64,000 bases of DNA. Origin: Macrocystis pyrifera (lineage: Eukaryota > Sar > Phaeophyceae > Laminariales > Laminariaceae). Shown here piece by piece: positions 31,871-43,209 of this stretch; within the stretch, counting starts at the first letter, position 1; every line of letters starts with the position of its first letter. Location of the stretch: the NCBI GenBank assembly GCA_031763025.1, contig JASSKH010000006.1:248001-312000 (forward strand), read 5' to 3'. Made by a program: the position numbers and the translations under genes. Below the pieces are notes generated by a model, which was not told the DNA's origin, searched no databases, and saw only the letters and a program-made list of their open reading frames with translations.

Positions 31871-32989
31871 GATGGAGGTGACATAGGCAACTTTCTAAGA
31901 CCAAATACCATATTAGATTATCCAATGACTAGGTCATAACGTACACTTGAATGATACCTACTTACTGTAAGAAGTGTCACAACCTGTCTTTCCTACCTTT
32001 TCGAACGTTCCACCCGTCGATGTTTCTTGCACGTATCTGTGCTACTCGTCTGCACACGTTTTGTGCGCACTCGTTGCTATGTCGCAACAATAGTTAAGTA
32101 CTGCTTCCCGGCGTCACCCCATCAACAGTTCCAGTTTCGCTTATCATGGGTGATCACCCCTTATACAGATAATGCAACAGCACAAAGAACTTCGAAACAT
32201 AAAAAGGATACTACTGCTGTGACAGATTTGAAGAAAAGACGAGCATGCAAACAACTACAAACGACATCACGCACAGGCCTTGAACCCCACCCAGGTCTCG
32301 CTAGACATATACCAATCAGACATACTCGGCACGATATTGCCTCGCATGCTAACCATCACGACGCCGTTACAGTGCATAGGTTCTTACTTACGAACAAATA
32401 CCAGTCGAAAGGCGGTGTGAGCTTCCATAGTTTGATCATTGGCACATTCCAAACTGACATGGTCGTGTACTCCCCAAAGGGTCAATCACTGGCTGGAGGA
32501 AGGTTCGTTCTGGAGAGAGAGATGGCTTATTGTGGCAAAAAACTCGGAACTACATCTCAAGCATAAACAGTATTTTTAGTGACCAGTTTGTTGATCAAGA
32601 ACATATAACAAAAAAACTACGTGTCCTGCCTACCATGTTTCTGCGGCCACCCCCCCTTTACTATGTAACCGGTAAATGAAGAATGGATAGGCGTCGATAT
32701 CGACGACGCTGTAAAATACGCCTTTCGTTCCGCGAGCTAGACAGCCAGGGTACTGTTTTTGTTTTGTTTTTAGCGGTTACCATTGATGGCGCTCAAGTTT
32801 GGTCATTTTTGTGCGGGGAGAACCTTAGCTCCGCACAAGGAGGATGATCTGATCACGTGGTGTGTATATGGTGAGGCACCCACAAAGCGGTTACGTAGTA
32901 AACCGATTGCTGTCTCTGGAACTGATCACATCAGAAATGAAACCAGTTCATTGATGCTGTATTTCACATGCAAGAAAATCCGCCTCTAC
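31871..32989. other. No assignable gene
   Basis: A 179-codon plus-strand frame at 32,027-32,566 starts from TTG and is basic in the middle with no domain. I do not call it a gene. Otherwise short frames. Confidence 0.4.
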
Positions 32990-33170
32990 AATTTTTTGTG
33001 TCCGCGCTTGGTGCAAACAATGTCTGCCTGGTCGGTGAAAACATGAAGGGCCCTGTCTCGGCATTGTAGGGGTGCGAGGGTTTACGGTCATACGACTGCA
33101 GCCATACATGACATCTAGTGCACCCCCCCACACATTTGTTGGAGTAATCTCACCGTCTATCACGCTCCGT
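32990..33170 (+). repeat. Diverged repeat, pair with 33,540-33,690
   Basis: CGCGCTTGGTGCAAACAATG, TCTGCCTGGTCGGTGAAAAC and GTGCACCCCCCCACAC match CGCGCTTGGCGCAAGCAAGA, TCTGCCCGGTCGATGAAAAC and GTACACCCCCCCGTAC in the partner. The minus strand reads similarly in both copies (HRPGR-CL-QAR), which could point to an old coding repeat. Confidence 0.8.
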
Positions 33171-33269
33171 GTTTTAACACCCTCTCCTAAAAAGTACCCG
33201 AGGTGGTCCGCGAGCCTGTCAAGATCAATTTCGTGAGGTCGAGTCTCACCGACTGCATGCTCACAGGGA

Positions 33270-33490
33270 CTTTTTCTTGCATAAAAAAATGATAAGCGGA
33301 AAGCGCGAAAGCGAGAGTTGGCTACATTCGATGAAAATCGACGAGCAGTGGGAATGCTGAACCCTATGCGCGATAAACACTAAAGGCAGGCACCGGGGGG
33401 GAGAAGGGACGACACCTGTGACCACGGCTTGTCCAGAAGATCGTCGAGGGTAAGACCTCCTACGAGTGGGCTGGAAAGTAAAAGTGATGA
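33270..33490 (+). repeat. About 220-bp dispersed repeat, copy A (pair with 51,850-52,085)
   Basis: GTTGGCTACATTCGATGAAA, GCAGTGGGAATGCTGA, GACGACACCTGTGACCAC, GTCCAGAA and GGAAAGTAAAA occur in the same order at 51,850-52,085. A 200-codon minus-strand frame at 33,261-33,863 crosses this repeat and the neighbouring one, and is probably not a gene. Confidence 0.85.
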
Positions 33491-33539
33491 TTAAAAAAAT
33501 AAATAAAAAAAAAAGATAGTAGCGACTCGCTAAACACCC

Positions 33540-33690
33540 CACGACGCTCCGCGCTTGGCGCAAGCAAGATCTGCCCGGTCGATGAAAACTCTGTCCCGGC
33601 ATTTGAGGGATGCAACGGTTTGTGGCCATATTACTACGGCCATGCATGATATCGAGTACACCCCCCCGTACAAAGAAGACGTGTGGAGCT
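33540..33690 (+). repeat. Diverged repeat, pair with 32,990-33,170
   Basis: Second copy of the block described at 32,990-33,170, about 550 bp further on and in the same orientation. Confidence 0.8.
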
Positions 33691-34064
33691 CCTACAAAAA
33701 TCACTTGCGCAAATAGACTAGCAGCCGACTCATGTGGCTGACACCCTCGCTTACGAAAAAGCCGTGTGGCGTTACGTACTACGAGACAAATATGTCTTTC
33801 CGTTAAGGGGGTGTGACCCCACAACGAGGATGCCCCTCCCAGTGACCAGCTAAAAATGTCCAACGACCCCGAAAACTAGAGCGATTCGGATGATGATATT
33901 CAGTAACCTCCGAAGCGATGTTCACCCACCGCTGACAAATGGAAATGTCCAGCGGCCCCAGAAATGATGGTCCAGCCCTGTTGAGACTGCAGTCCCATTT
34001 TGGATATCAATTACTTAGAGTTTGACTGTTGTATCCCCCAGACAGGACTGCAGTCCCAAAAGGG
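33691..34064. other. No assignable gene
   Basis: Contains two copies of GACTGCAGTCCC (about 33,987 and 34,048), otherwise unassigned. Confidence 0.4.
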
Positions 34065-35390
34065 TTAAACGATCGACGATAATGTGGCGATTTCATAGGA
34101 CCTTCTCCCCCGGAAATTCCAACAGATATATGACAGTGTGGGCTGATCCCGAAAATAAATCTCGGCCATCCCACAGTTCCGTTGGTAGTGGGGTAGTTCC
34201 GAGGGCTCCAGCAGTCCCATTGAGAAGTGTTGTGGTGATTCCGGGAGTCGTCGTTCCGGCACTCCGGAGCGCGTCTTCTTGCAGCGATTCCGTGAAACGG
34301 TTTTCCAGCGACCCCACGTTGATATGGAGACTCCTGACATGGTTGATGGATCCTGTTGATTTTTTCACGTTAAAATACAAATCGTCGTCAAACTTGACAA
34401 ACAGCCTTTGTTTTGGCATTTGGGCGAGTGTAGGTTGCTATCGCCGCAAACGTATGCGTACGACACGCCTGTGGGCGCGGAGCCACTAGTGCGTGCGTGG
34501 CCTCGATATGCACATACCACCACTTTTGCCCAGCACTGCTCCCTGATTCAGAGTTCGTCTTCTGGTCGGTGGGCTTGTTGCGTTTCCCGTCGGCTTTTTC
34601 AACTTTGTCGAGGCCTCCCTGTAATAACCACTTTCCCCATAATTGTGGCAGATGCTGGAACTGGGATCAGGTGATGTTGGTGCCACTGTCATGGCTGTCA
34701 CTTCCAGTGATCCTTTCAGTTTCGTTCCTCGACAGTCTGTCCAAGTACAGGTGACGTAAAACAGACTGAATCGTCGGGAGATCGAAGTCTGAGTCTTTCC
34801 AGGCGATCAGCTTTGCGTCCTGGTATTCCTCATTGAGCACTGGAGATCGATGTTGGCTAAGTGCCAGGCCGTGATAAGCTCCTTCCTCTCTGTCAGTAGG
34901 TCGCCCAGTCGCGTGAGCACATGGATCCAGTGTGCGGGGTTTTGGGTAAAAATCGTAGTCGCGATTGCCTCCTGTGATGCGCATCGTCTCGACGGTGATT
35001 CTCAAGTATTTTGATCCCAGCTCCTTGCTGTCCTTTAGCCCGTTGCCGCGAGTTCCTCGTGTGTCTTGAGCAATATTTTGTCATCAGCAGCACCGCCGGT
35101 TCCTCGGTGAACAAAAAAGAGAGAAAACAAAATGCGGTTGCCCCTGATTTACGGGGCATGGCGTTGCTCGAGAGACTACGGTGAGGGACTTGTCGTCTTT
35201 AACGTCGTGATCCTGGGCCTGGCTTCCCCCTTCAGCATGCAAAACAAGTTAGAACGGGCGATGGTCAGCGTGAAGCAGGCCTGTTTGTATCAGTCGTCAA
35301 CCTGGTCGATGTTCGTTCCTCTGAATGGTTTTCTCTCTCCTAGCGCGGTTGAAAGGCTGACATTCGTGTTGAATTCGCCCATGTGTCAAG
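34065..35390 (-). pseudogene. Decayed or intron-split coding region of unknown family
   Basis: Successive minus-strand frames read like protein over 1.3 kb. From the upstream end: MGEFNTNVSLSTALGERKPF near 35,385; ADDKILLKTHEELAATG near 35,050-35,100; SKELGSKYLRITVETMRITG and RDYDFYPKPRTLDPCAHA; NEEYQDAKLIAWKDSDFDLP and SVLRHLYLDRLSRNETERI; LDKVEKADGKRNKPTDQK and GQKWWYVHIEATHALVAP; then MPKQRLFVKFDDDLYFNVKK and AHTVIYLLEFPGEKV. Frame changes between blocks may be introns or frameshifts. Composition is mixed and not repetitive. I recognise no domain. A mobile-element or viral structural protein is possible but unsupported. Confidence 0.4.
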
Positions 35391-36159
35391 AGAGTTGTAG
35401 TTCCTCTCGTACGTGGCAGCAGCAGTGAAGTATCCACGCTCGATCAGAACGACCCCCTTCGCTTTGGGTTAAGCGCAGTCGGTCTTAACCTACCAAAAGC
35501 AGCTGCGCCACAACACTGATAGTAGTCTAGAACCAGCCCGTCATGTACAGATGAAAATAATCGATATATGTATCGCAACGGGAATCCCGTCGACGAGACC
35601 GAGTGTACTGAACAATAAATGGCACCGCCACTTACTTGAAATATATTTTTTTCATCGTTTCGAGATTTGCACAACAGTACTCGCAAGATCCGTACTCACA
35701 ATCAGGAGTTCACCTCTCTAAGTGCGAAGTAGTATACGCGACATACGCAGGAGTAGCTCCAGATGGCGATGATCGTCGTAGCTGTGTGCAGTCGTTTGTA
35801 TCGGTAAGCTGCTCCCGAATAATAGCAGCACTGGAGATGCTTGTTCATGTTGTCCGTCGTCGCTTGTTTGTACAGCTGCTCGAGGTGGTACTGAACGTAG
35901 CAGCTCTATACGAACAACATCAGTGTCGCAGCATCCCGGCCTCAGTCGTTGTCAGTCGTCGATGACGTTGAGAGCTTGCGACTTTATAGTTCCAACGGAA
36001 ATCGAGGCCCACAACGTCCTGTCGGAATTTCCTCAGCAGGCATTTGCGTGCGCCTCTTAAGTCAGATCAGGCAAGCCGCCGTCAAGTTAATCATCCCAGC
36101 CGGTTTCTAACGGATGATATGTTTTTCAAGCTCCACCTCTTGGAAGAACAGGTAGTAGA
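35391..36159. other. No assignable gene
   Basis: A 109-codon plus-strand frame at 35,636-35,965 has no recognisable domain. Nothing else noted. Confidence 0.4.
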
Positions 36160-36535
36160 ATATGGCGCTCAAGGCCAGTGTTGAGTATCGGTCTAACCGG
36201 ACAGGATGAGGAGAAGCGCGTGCACGGTCAATCGATCACAGACTCCTTACGGCTCAAAACTCTAGCGTGCAGTGAACCTCAAACTTGAGAAAAAAAGGCT
36301 GAAGTCGAAACGGTTTCCCGGGGTTCTGCCGCATGTACACCGGAGAGAACTGCTCCAACTAATACTCAACGCATACTACTGAATCAGCTTTGGACATACC
36401 GCGCAGCTTGTACTAACGTAGCACCTTTTACTGCGTGTGTAGCCTACTCCCTACAGGCAACTATGTTAGCGATCAGCGACTCGGTATAAACGTGTGGCTA
36501 CTGCTGGATAGCGTAGTTACCGTTATGACACCAAG
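36160..36535 (+). repeat. About 400-bp dispersed repeat, copy B (pair with 31,440-31,870)
   Basis: GCTCAAGGCCAGTGTTGAGT, GGGGTTCTGCCGCATGTACA, TTGGACATACCGCGCAG, GTAGCCTACTCCCTACAGGC and GATCAGCGACTCGG match copy A in order. Confidence 0.8.
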
Positions 36536-37612
36536 CGTCTCCTGGTTCCCGGGTTTGCGGTCAGTCTATTGTCTAGCATTTTTATCGGGGCAGAAAAGCA
36601 CATCGATGGTTTAACACGCTGCGATTACAACTTAGGCTGGTTCGTGATTGCCAGACAGCGACGGTGACTCGAACGAAGTTCATCACGGCAGCTTTTGTTT
36701 CTCTCGCGATTGACCTCCCGCCCGTTCTCAACAGAGACCTACAGCTCGACTCAGAAGTCCTGCAGGGGTCGGAATTGGTAGAAATTTGTCAAAATTTGGG
36801 GAGCGCAAAATGAAAACAAAGACCAGCTCCCAACTGAACGCTGCACCTTACTTGAAAACAGCTACATCTTATCAAAGGATACTACAGCTCGCGAAAATGA
36901 GGGATGTTCTTGGCGGTATGTGCAACGGTACCGGATGCGCCAGACGGCAGTCGTATTCACTTAGAAGCGACTCACGAGGTGTTTTCGTGTGCTCGAAGTT
37001 GCGAGCTAGTAGCACGAAAAGTTCGAAAAACGCTCAAGCGTTTCCTGTTACGCAGGAGAGCATAGCAGAATGGCAACAACGCCGATTGAGCAAGGACCTT
37101 CACTATATAATCTTGCTGTTCCCTAGGCGGAGATCGGCGTGTACTTATCGATACCCCTACACTCCCGCGTGAACGGAGCTGGCCTTCTGGTAACCGTTGC
37201 CGCGCTCACCCTCCTTTTCACGTCCTATGCTACGTCTAACGTGGTCCGTTCACTTCCCGCTATCGAGAGATAGCGTATTTTATGTGTTGTTTAGTGCAGT
37301 TTCGGGATTTATTTGTTTGGATGATTCGTCGTTCTTGCACGGGGAGGACAACCACTGCGAGGTGGTGTTCATCCGTGGGTTGTTTTTGTACGTTATGTTT
37401 CTTCGGTTTCTTTATGTATTGTTTTATGTGGTTCGTGGGCTGTGTGGTATACCTCCCGGCATGGTGTATGGGATGTGTCGTTTGTGATTGTCTTTGTTGT
37501 AATGGTTTTTCAGAGCTGAGAAGGACAGGCGCCGAGGCGTGGGTCAGTTTTATGTCTCCTTGACCGAGGGTCTCAGGTCACCTCGACCTTTGTGTCTCAA
37601 TGCTTATCGCTG
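36536..37612. other. No assignable gene
   Basis: A 128-codon plus-strand frame (36,786-37,172) lacks a domain and an ATG near its start. Frames at 37,197-37,563 are driven by TG/TTG-rich sequence. Confidence 0.4.
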
Positions 37613-38130
37613 CGCGCGGGGGGAGTGTCGCCTCTCTCGAAATCCAGACCATTGTTCATCTCTGTAGTTGCATAGTGGAGGTAGGGGTCACTCCTCACCA
37701 ACAGCACTCACCCTCGTGCCATCTTTTTCTGGGGTTCAAAAATTCATAATGCACCGCGCTGGCAAGGGTGGTGTTCGACGTGCAGGTGTCTTCGCAATTG
37801 ACATATGCGCGTGCTGGCTTCAGCGGTTCGGGTTGAGCGTTTAAATAGTCTTCCGTGGTCGGGGATATCGCGACGCGCGGGAGGGTGTGTCTCCTCTCCA
37901 ACTTCACACCATTGTTTGTTTGAGTGGTTCCAGTGTTGGGGTAGAGATTGCTCCTTACCAGCAGCATTCACACTCGTACCATATTTGTTCGGGCGTTCAA
38001 ACGTTTAGACGGCAACGCGCCGGCAAGGGTGGCGTTCGACGTGCAGGTGTCGTCGTAGTGGATATATGCGGGCTGGCTTCAGCGGTTCGGGTTGGGAGTT
38101 CAATTTGTCTTCCGTGGTCGGGGTTCATGG
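37613..38130. repeat. Tandem duplication, about 260-bp period
   Basis: GGCAAGGGTGGTGTTCGACG at about 37,761 recurs as GGCAAGGGTGGCGTTCGACG at about 38,022. CTGGCTTCAGCGGTTCGGGT and GTCTTCCGTGGTCGGGG also occur in both units. On the minus strand both units stay largely open and encode similar peptides (DDTCTSNATLAGAL and EDTCTSNTTLASAV), so an old repeated coding unit is possible. Confidence 0.85.
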
Positions 38131-39609
38131 AGGCGGGCTTGGCACGGTCCATCGCAACAGGATGCTCTGTGGTGGCTTTCGTGGTGGACGTTGATCCGTT
38201 CTGTATTGATTTCATCTCACGCGTGGTTTTGGAACTCTAGTGTTTGGCCGGGTTGATTGGACTTCGTGTTCTGCTAACTACTCAAATACAGGAGCCCCCT
38301 GTTTACGGTCTCAACCAAGAAGACTCCGTAGAGAAGCGTGCGGTGAGCGTCCATGAGGGTCCTTACCTCACGCTGGCGTCCCGTTTCACGGTGTTAGAGA
38401 GTATGGCGGCGCATGAGTGTGCATGCTGTGAAGGGATTTTTATATCTGAAAAGGCGGGGGGTTTTATCCCGAATGTAGTTTGCATAGGTATCTTAGATCC
38501 ACTGCTTAGGATATCGTGTGGCTACTCTCGTCCGGCCACATAGCTGGAAAGGATTTTGCAGGTTTGTGCGCAGAATCTGACGGTTTTCCGAAAGGTGCCT
38601 TGACGTAAACGCCGAAGGGGATAACGTGATTAGGCCCGGGGATAACCGCCTACCCATAGAGACGTTTGTGCGGCCAGTGCAGCTCACAGCCGTCACGTAG
38701 CTCCCACGTTAGCCTTGTCTGTCACCCTCAGAGCCATACTATTTATACTACAAACTAGCACCGGTCAGGAGAAGGGTTACGCTGGCTCACCAGCAAAGAC
38801 ATCAGGCTCCGTAGTGAAATGGTCAATCCGTTCATGAACGCAAAGAGAGTGTCAACGTGGCAGGTACGCCTAGTATAGAGTGGTCTGGAACTCGGAAAAT
38901 CAATACAAACCAAAGTGTGAAAACAGACGCATTTTTGAGCAGGGCGAAGTGGCTCCGGAGAAGTAGCTCCTATCAAGGGTACTACGCATGCAGGCGCTTT
39001 GAATACTCTCGCGGAAATGGTCATGCACGCCACCACTCTGTAATAAGCGGCCCCTAACTTTACAACAATAACCGATATATTTTGCACTCCCAACAGCTAC
39101 TGCTGTATCGCCGTGGTATTCTAAGAGATTAGAGCCTGGAAATTAAACACTGGAAATTCCCGGTGACGGAAATATTTTTCCAGTGCATTCCTAGGCATTT
39201 TTCCCGCGGGTCTTGTATCGTCGTGGCTAGATCTTGCACTGGGGAGTACCGAGGAGACCGGATCCTGCACGAACACGCCCATTGAATCCGTTCGTGGCGA
39301 GATGCTGCACTAATGTCCCATTGGATCTCGTGGTGGCTCAAACCCTTCCTGGGTAGTCCTTCGGAGACCAAATATCTTAAACCTAGCACTGCGATATGCA
39401 GGGTCTAATGATTCCCGCGGGATATAGTGCCGAGATCGAAAACGCGTTCCGAGGGATGCCCTGAACAAACGACCCACAAACACGTGTGTGGGCGGTTAAA
39501 ACATATGCCTTCGACGCATCCAGACTCCTTTGTTTTAAGGATCATCGCTGCTACGGTACTTAAAAGGGTACACACCAGGTACAGCATTAGCGCAGCTTGG
39601 CCAAAATGT
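38131..39609. other. No assignable gene
   Basis: Frames of up to 112 codons without domains. Near 39,200-39,340 a short phrase, GATCTTGCACTGGG, GATCCTGCACGAAC and GATGCTGCACTAAT, recurs about every 50 bp. Confidence 0.4.
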
Positions 39610-39945
39610 GTATGGCTGCTGGGTAAAGGGACACCACGTGCGCCGGGTGGTGCACCGCTCGGCCTTGTCATGAGACGTGCGAGTAAAAAGAGCGATGGTG
39701 TTGCGAGGTCTGAAATAAAGTTTCGCCGGTAGTTGTGAGATCAGGGGGCCTCTGACCCCTCTTCCCCGTGACGCTGGAAAATCATCCAAATATATTTTTA
39801 TGTAACCCGTTCGGGAAAACATGAAACCCACCGTATATTCCCGTAGGACAATATGCAGCTACACGAATCACCCTAATCAGCCAATCGGAATGCATCAGAG
39901 ATTTGCACGACCATGAGCATCTGCGATGTCCTGCAGCCTCCCTAT
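39610..39945 (+). repeat. Dispersed repeat, copy B (pair with 2,200-2,525)
   Basis: Carries the same ordered blocks as copy A: GTGCGCCGGGTGGTGCACCG, CCCTCTTCCCCGTGACGCTG, ATCATCCAAATATA, ATATGCAGCTACACGAATCA and AATCAGCCAATCGGAATGCA. Same orientation as copy A, more than 37 kb away. Confidence 0.7.
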
Positions 39946-40066
39946 TCGCGGTACACTGTCATGATGCCCATACTGTAGGTCTACAATCAGCCAACCCATA
40001 GGCGCTGTCGTCGTGGCACTAAAAGTAGTAGTGCTAGCGATTTCGAACACAGAAATCCCGAAACCC

Positions 40067-40459
40067 ATGAAACAGTCGCCTCCGTGGTTAGAAAAACACC
40101 CAATTCATCTGGAATTCAAAAACACACTATCAACGGAAATTTCTAAACGGTACTCTACGGGCGTAAGACTCAACCACCTCCCCAACACTCAACTGCCGGA
40201 GCTTCGGGCGTCTGTCCGCGACATTCAAATGGTTATCAGTTCAAAACCTACTACGCACGCACAACCGCCTCCAGGCTGTGCACAGATCGCCCTTCGAATT
40301 GACAACACTCAAATAAATCAAAGTATCTTATCCCTCCCAGGCAGTACACTCAATATAATTCCTAATATCATATTTCTCCAAGTCAGAATAAAAGCACCTG
40401 AATCTCTCGACGGTATAGCTCACCAAACTTACGTCTTCCCGATACGCCGAACACTGTAG
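40067..40459 (+). CDS. Possible hypothetical protein, 130 codons
   Basis: The first ATG of an open frame gives MKQSPPWLEKHPIHLEFKNT, later PNTQLPELRASVRD and CAQIALRIDNTQINQSIL. It lies about 0.5 kb upstream of the Ty3/gypsy RT on the same strand, where gag or protease would be expected. I find no zinc knuckle and no protease DTG or DSG motif. It could be an unrelated host exon or a chance frame in AT-rich DNA. Confidence 0.3.
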   Translation: MKQSPPWLEKHPIHLEFKNTLSTEISKRYSTGVRLNHLPNTQLPELRASVRDIQMVISSKPTTHAQPPPGCAQIALRIDNTQINQSILSLPGSTLNIIPNIIFLQVRIKAPESLDGIAHQTYVFPIRRTL

Positions 40460-40939
40460 TTAATCATTGCATACCACTGATAACTAGAGCAGGTTTTAAC
40501 AATGCACACGTACGCGCACGAACAGTAGTACTATGGTCTTGTAACTCCTCCCTACATACGTGACCGTACATCAATAACAGTATTAACCAACTAGTGCATG
40601 ACGGAGGGGGGATCCGACCAACACCCAGTGAACACACAAACCAAAAAAAACATTTTCCAACTCACCAAACAAACGACAAACCCAGGGAAACAGATTTCTG
40701 TTGCGTACCTTAGGCATACCGCATTTACGCACGTGCCGGAGGGGGAGAGGGGGGAGCGGAGGGTACACAGCACGCCAGTTACGATATTAAGTCAGTGAAA
40801 TAAAACAAAGCACGGACGTGAGCGTGCGTGCGTGTGTCATCACCCCCCTCCTGAATCGGGAACGGATACCTTCGCCGTGACCTATTAGTAGGATGCCTAT
40901 TTTGTCCATACGAACATCACTTCTCATATCATTGCACTG
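40460..40939. other. No assignable gene upstream of the gypsy pol
   Basis: Short frames only. No LTR, primer-binding site or gag could be identified. Confidence 0.4.
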
Positions 40940-40974
40940 GCTTAGGCCACATAACAATCAATCCGTTCCGCATC

Positions 40975-41510
40975 ATGCTAAAAAGCGACGCGCATCCCGG
41001 AACACAGGGCCCACACCGCCGCTTTCTAGCATTGGCGGAAAATGTGCAAACAAAAAAAGACAAACTCGTGCTTGCTGGAATACTGCGGCGATCGTACTCC
41101 AACTGGTCCTACCCGCTCGTGACAGTCGCGAAAGTAGATGGCAAGATCAGAATCACGTGCAATTCGAAGCGTGTCAATCAACAGTCTGTGATATCGGTCA
41201 CGCCACCACCAACAGTCGACGACCTCTTAGCTGATTTAGTAGGGGCTCACGTTTCTTGTACGATCAGCCTGGTCAGTTCTCAATACGCCAAGACTCCATC
41301 CCCCTAACCGAGGTTTGTACGCAATCCGAAAACTGGGAATGGACAGCCATGCCGATGGGGCTTGCGTCTAGCCCACGCTGGTTTCAGTCGATCACGCTCG
41401 GGCAATGTGAGGGTCTAGAAAGGGTGCGTTTATTCATTGACTATATCATCTGTTTATCAACAACCGGTCGCAAGCATGCCGATAAGCTATGAACGTCTTT
41501 TGAACTCCTC
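40975..41510 (+). pseudogene. Reverse transcriptase, Ty3/gypsy type, catalytic Asp changed
   Basis: GILRRSYSNWSYPLVTVAKV, DGKIRITCNSKRVNQQSV and PTVDDLLADLVGAHVSC are the N-terminal blocks of a gypsy RT. After a frameshift near 41,260-41,300 it continues IPLTEVCTQSENWEWTAMPM, GLASSPRWFQSI and VRLFIDYIICLS. FIDY stands where YxDD or FxDD is needed, so the second catalytic Asp is Tyr. Its codon TAT at 41,442-41,444 is one base from GAT. The enzyme would be inactive. Confidence 0.85.
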
Positions 41511-41559
41511 ACCATTATTGATTTCGAACCAGCGCCAAGCAAAGCCCACCTCGGAGTCA

Positions 41560-42260
41560 AGGTGGTGAAACTTGTAGGTTGAAGATTAACCCTCGATCCG
41601 GGCAAAGTGAAGGCGTTGCGTGAAATGCCGAGCCTTCGAACATCAGTCTGCTGCGCTCAATGATGGGAGCAGTAGCCCATCACCGGAAACATTTGCCGAA
41701 AACGCCTGCCGAAACGATTGTAATCAACGCATTGCTGCAAAACGGCATCCGATTTGAGTTAACAGCGGAACACACGCAAAATCGTACAGACCTTGGTCGA
41801 GAAAAACTGCCAAGTTCCCAAGTTTTGACTATTTCAGACTTCCCGGCAGCCGTTTCCGGTAACCGGCCGTCCCAATTAACCACGGGCGCGTATATCGAAG
41901 GGGTAATGATAATGGCAGAGCAAGAACAGAGCGGCGACATAACTCGGCCAATGTGTTTTCAAAGCAGGTCGACACTCCCGAGTGAACGAACGAATTTGAA
42001 GTGCCACCTACCTCAAGTGTGCAACCGTCGTATGGGCCGTAAAGAAAAACTGCCAGCTGTTCTACACTACACCCTTAACTGTAAAAAGCGACCACCGACG
42101 GATGAAGAACGTGAAGAGCCTGGGTTTGGAAGTTAACCGTGTACGAGAATGGTGCGACGTCTTGAGTGCGTACATCTGCAAACTAATGCGCCGACCGAGG
42201 AGGCTCAACGGCATTCCCGATCTGATGTCGCTTGCCGTCACCTGAAACTGACGAAGAAGA
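41560..42260 (+). pseudogene. RNase H and connection region, Ty3/gypsy type
   Basis: LLRSMMGAVAHHRKHLPKTP corresponds to the connection segment after RT, and ISDFPAAVSGNRPSQLTTGA to the start of RNase H. EQEQSGDITRPMCFQSRSTL follows. The first catalytic Asp, expected in a TDA-type motif, reads Gly in LTTGAY. The last blocks, near 42,130-42,230, are frameshifted. Confidence 0.75.
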
Positions 42261-42740
42261 AAATTGTGCCGCGCTCCGCCTGACAGACCCGACGGACATT
42301 GACGCGTACGTTACTGGCGCAAGCGGCGTACTCCCTCGGTTAACGGAGCTTGGGTGGGCTGGCGCCTCAAGCGGGCGACAGGTTTCAGAAGGGGTTTAGA
42401 CAGGACAGGCCGGCACCACAGACGACGGACAAGCAGCGAAGCTATCATGGAAACAGATGAAAAACGAGGGAAAAACAAGACGAGACCATCTCAAAGTCCG
42501 CGAGTGTACGCGGTACGTGGCAACAGTCCGCTAACCATTCCCGATGCGAGTCAAGTAGCCAGTGTTCAGCTGGGTCCCGGCCAGATTGTACATCCATGTC
42601 CAATGACCACTGCAGTATGGGAGTTTTAGGCCCTAGGTCGAATGAGAAGGTGGCAGTAATAAACCAGGGCAGGGGGGGGTAGTGGCACTAGTCAGGCGGC
42701 AGGCGACGGTCAAGCACAACCCCCCGCTGAGCCATTAGAA

Positions 42741-43020
42741 ATTCCGGAAGAATCATTCACCAGACACGCGGCATGTCAATTTTGCGAAACTCTACGCCAG
42801 AAAACGACAAACGATCGGACGACAGCCCAAACCAGAGACGAAACAGACCAATTAGCAATGATGTACATAATAAACGACACTCCAAGTGGTGAAATAGCGT
42901 AAGACGGAGTAGGTCCGAGAGAAAATGTAGAGGAAAGTATACGGTTAATACTCAATATGGAATTATTGGAAAATCCCAACTATGATAATTATTTGTCCGG
43001 CATCCGTCGCGTGTTCCGGC
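42741..43020 (+). pseudogene. Integrase zinc-binding linker, Ty3/gypsy type
   Basis: A mostly open frame reads EIPEESFTRHAACQFCETLR, then ETDQLAMMYIINDTPSGEI and NYLSGIRRVFRRIAQ, with one stop near 42,900. HAACQFC may be part of the HHCC finger that precedes the integrase core in these elements. Confidence 0.55.
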
Positions 43021-43209
43021 GGATCGCTCAGGCCGACACAAAACAAAAAATGACAGGTTTCTTGGTGGCGAGCCGGTGAGAACCCATGTTCCGCTGCTGC
43101 TTCGACCGTGGATGATGGACTGTTTTGCGCATAAGGAGGCAGTACTCTTGGGCAAAGCGTTGAAACTTGGATACGTGGATACTATTCTTGCCGGGCCGAA
43201 AAGCGCCAG

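Noticed and set aside
32027..32566. 179-codon plus-strand frame as a gene
   Set aside because: Starts from TTG, has no domain, and composition changes along its length.
33215..33250. tRNA T-arm-like hairpin GTGAG GTCGAGT CTCAC
   Set aside because: No matching acceptor stem or D arm lies upstream.
33261..33863. 200-codon minus-strand frame
   Set aside because: It spans two dispersed repeats and includes a low-complexity Phe/Ile stretch from an A-rich tract.
37197..37563. Cys/Phe/Trp-rich frames as a membrane protein
   Set aside because: Caused by TG/TTG-rich sequence; both overlapping frames look alike.
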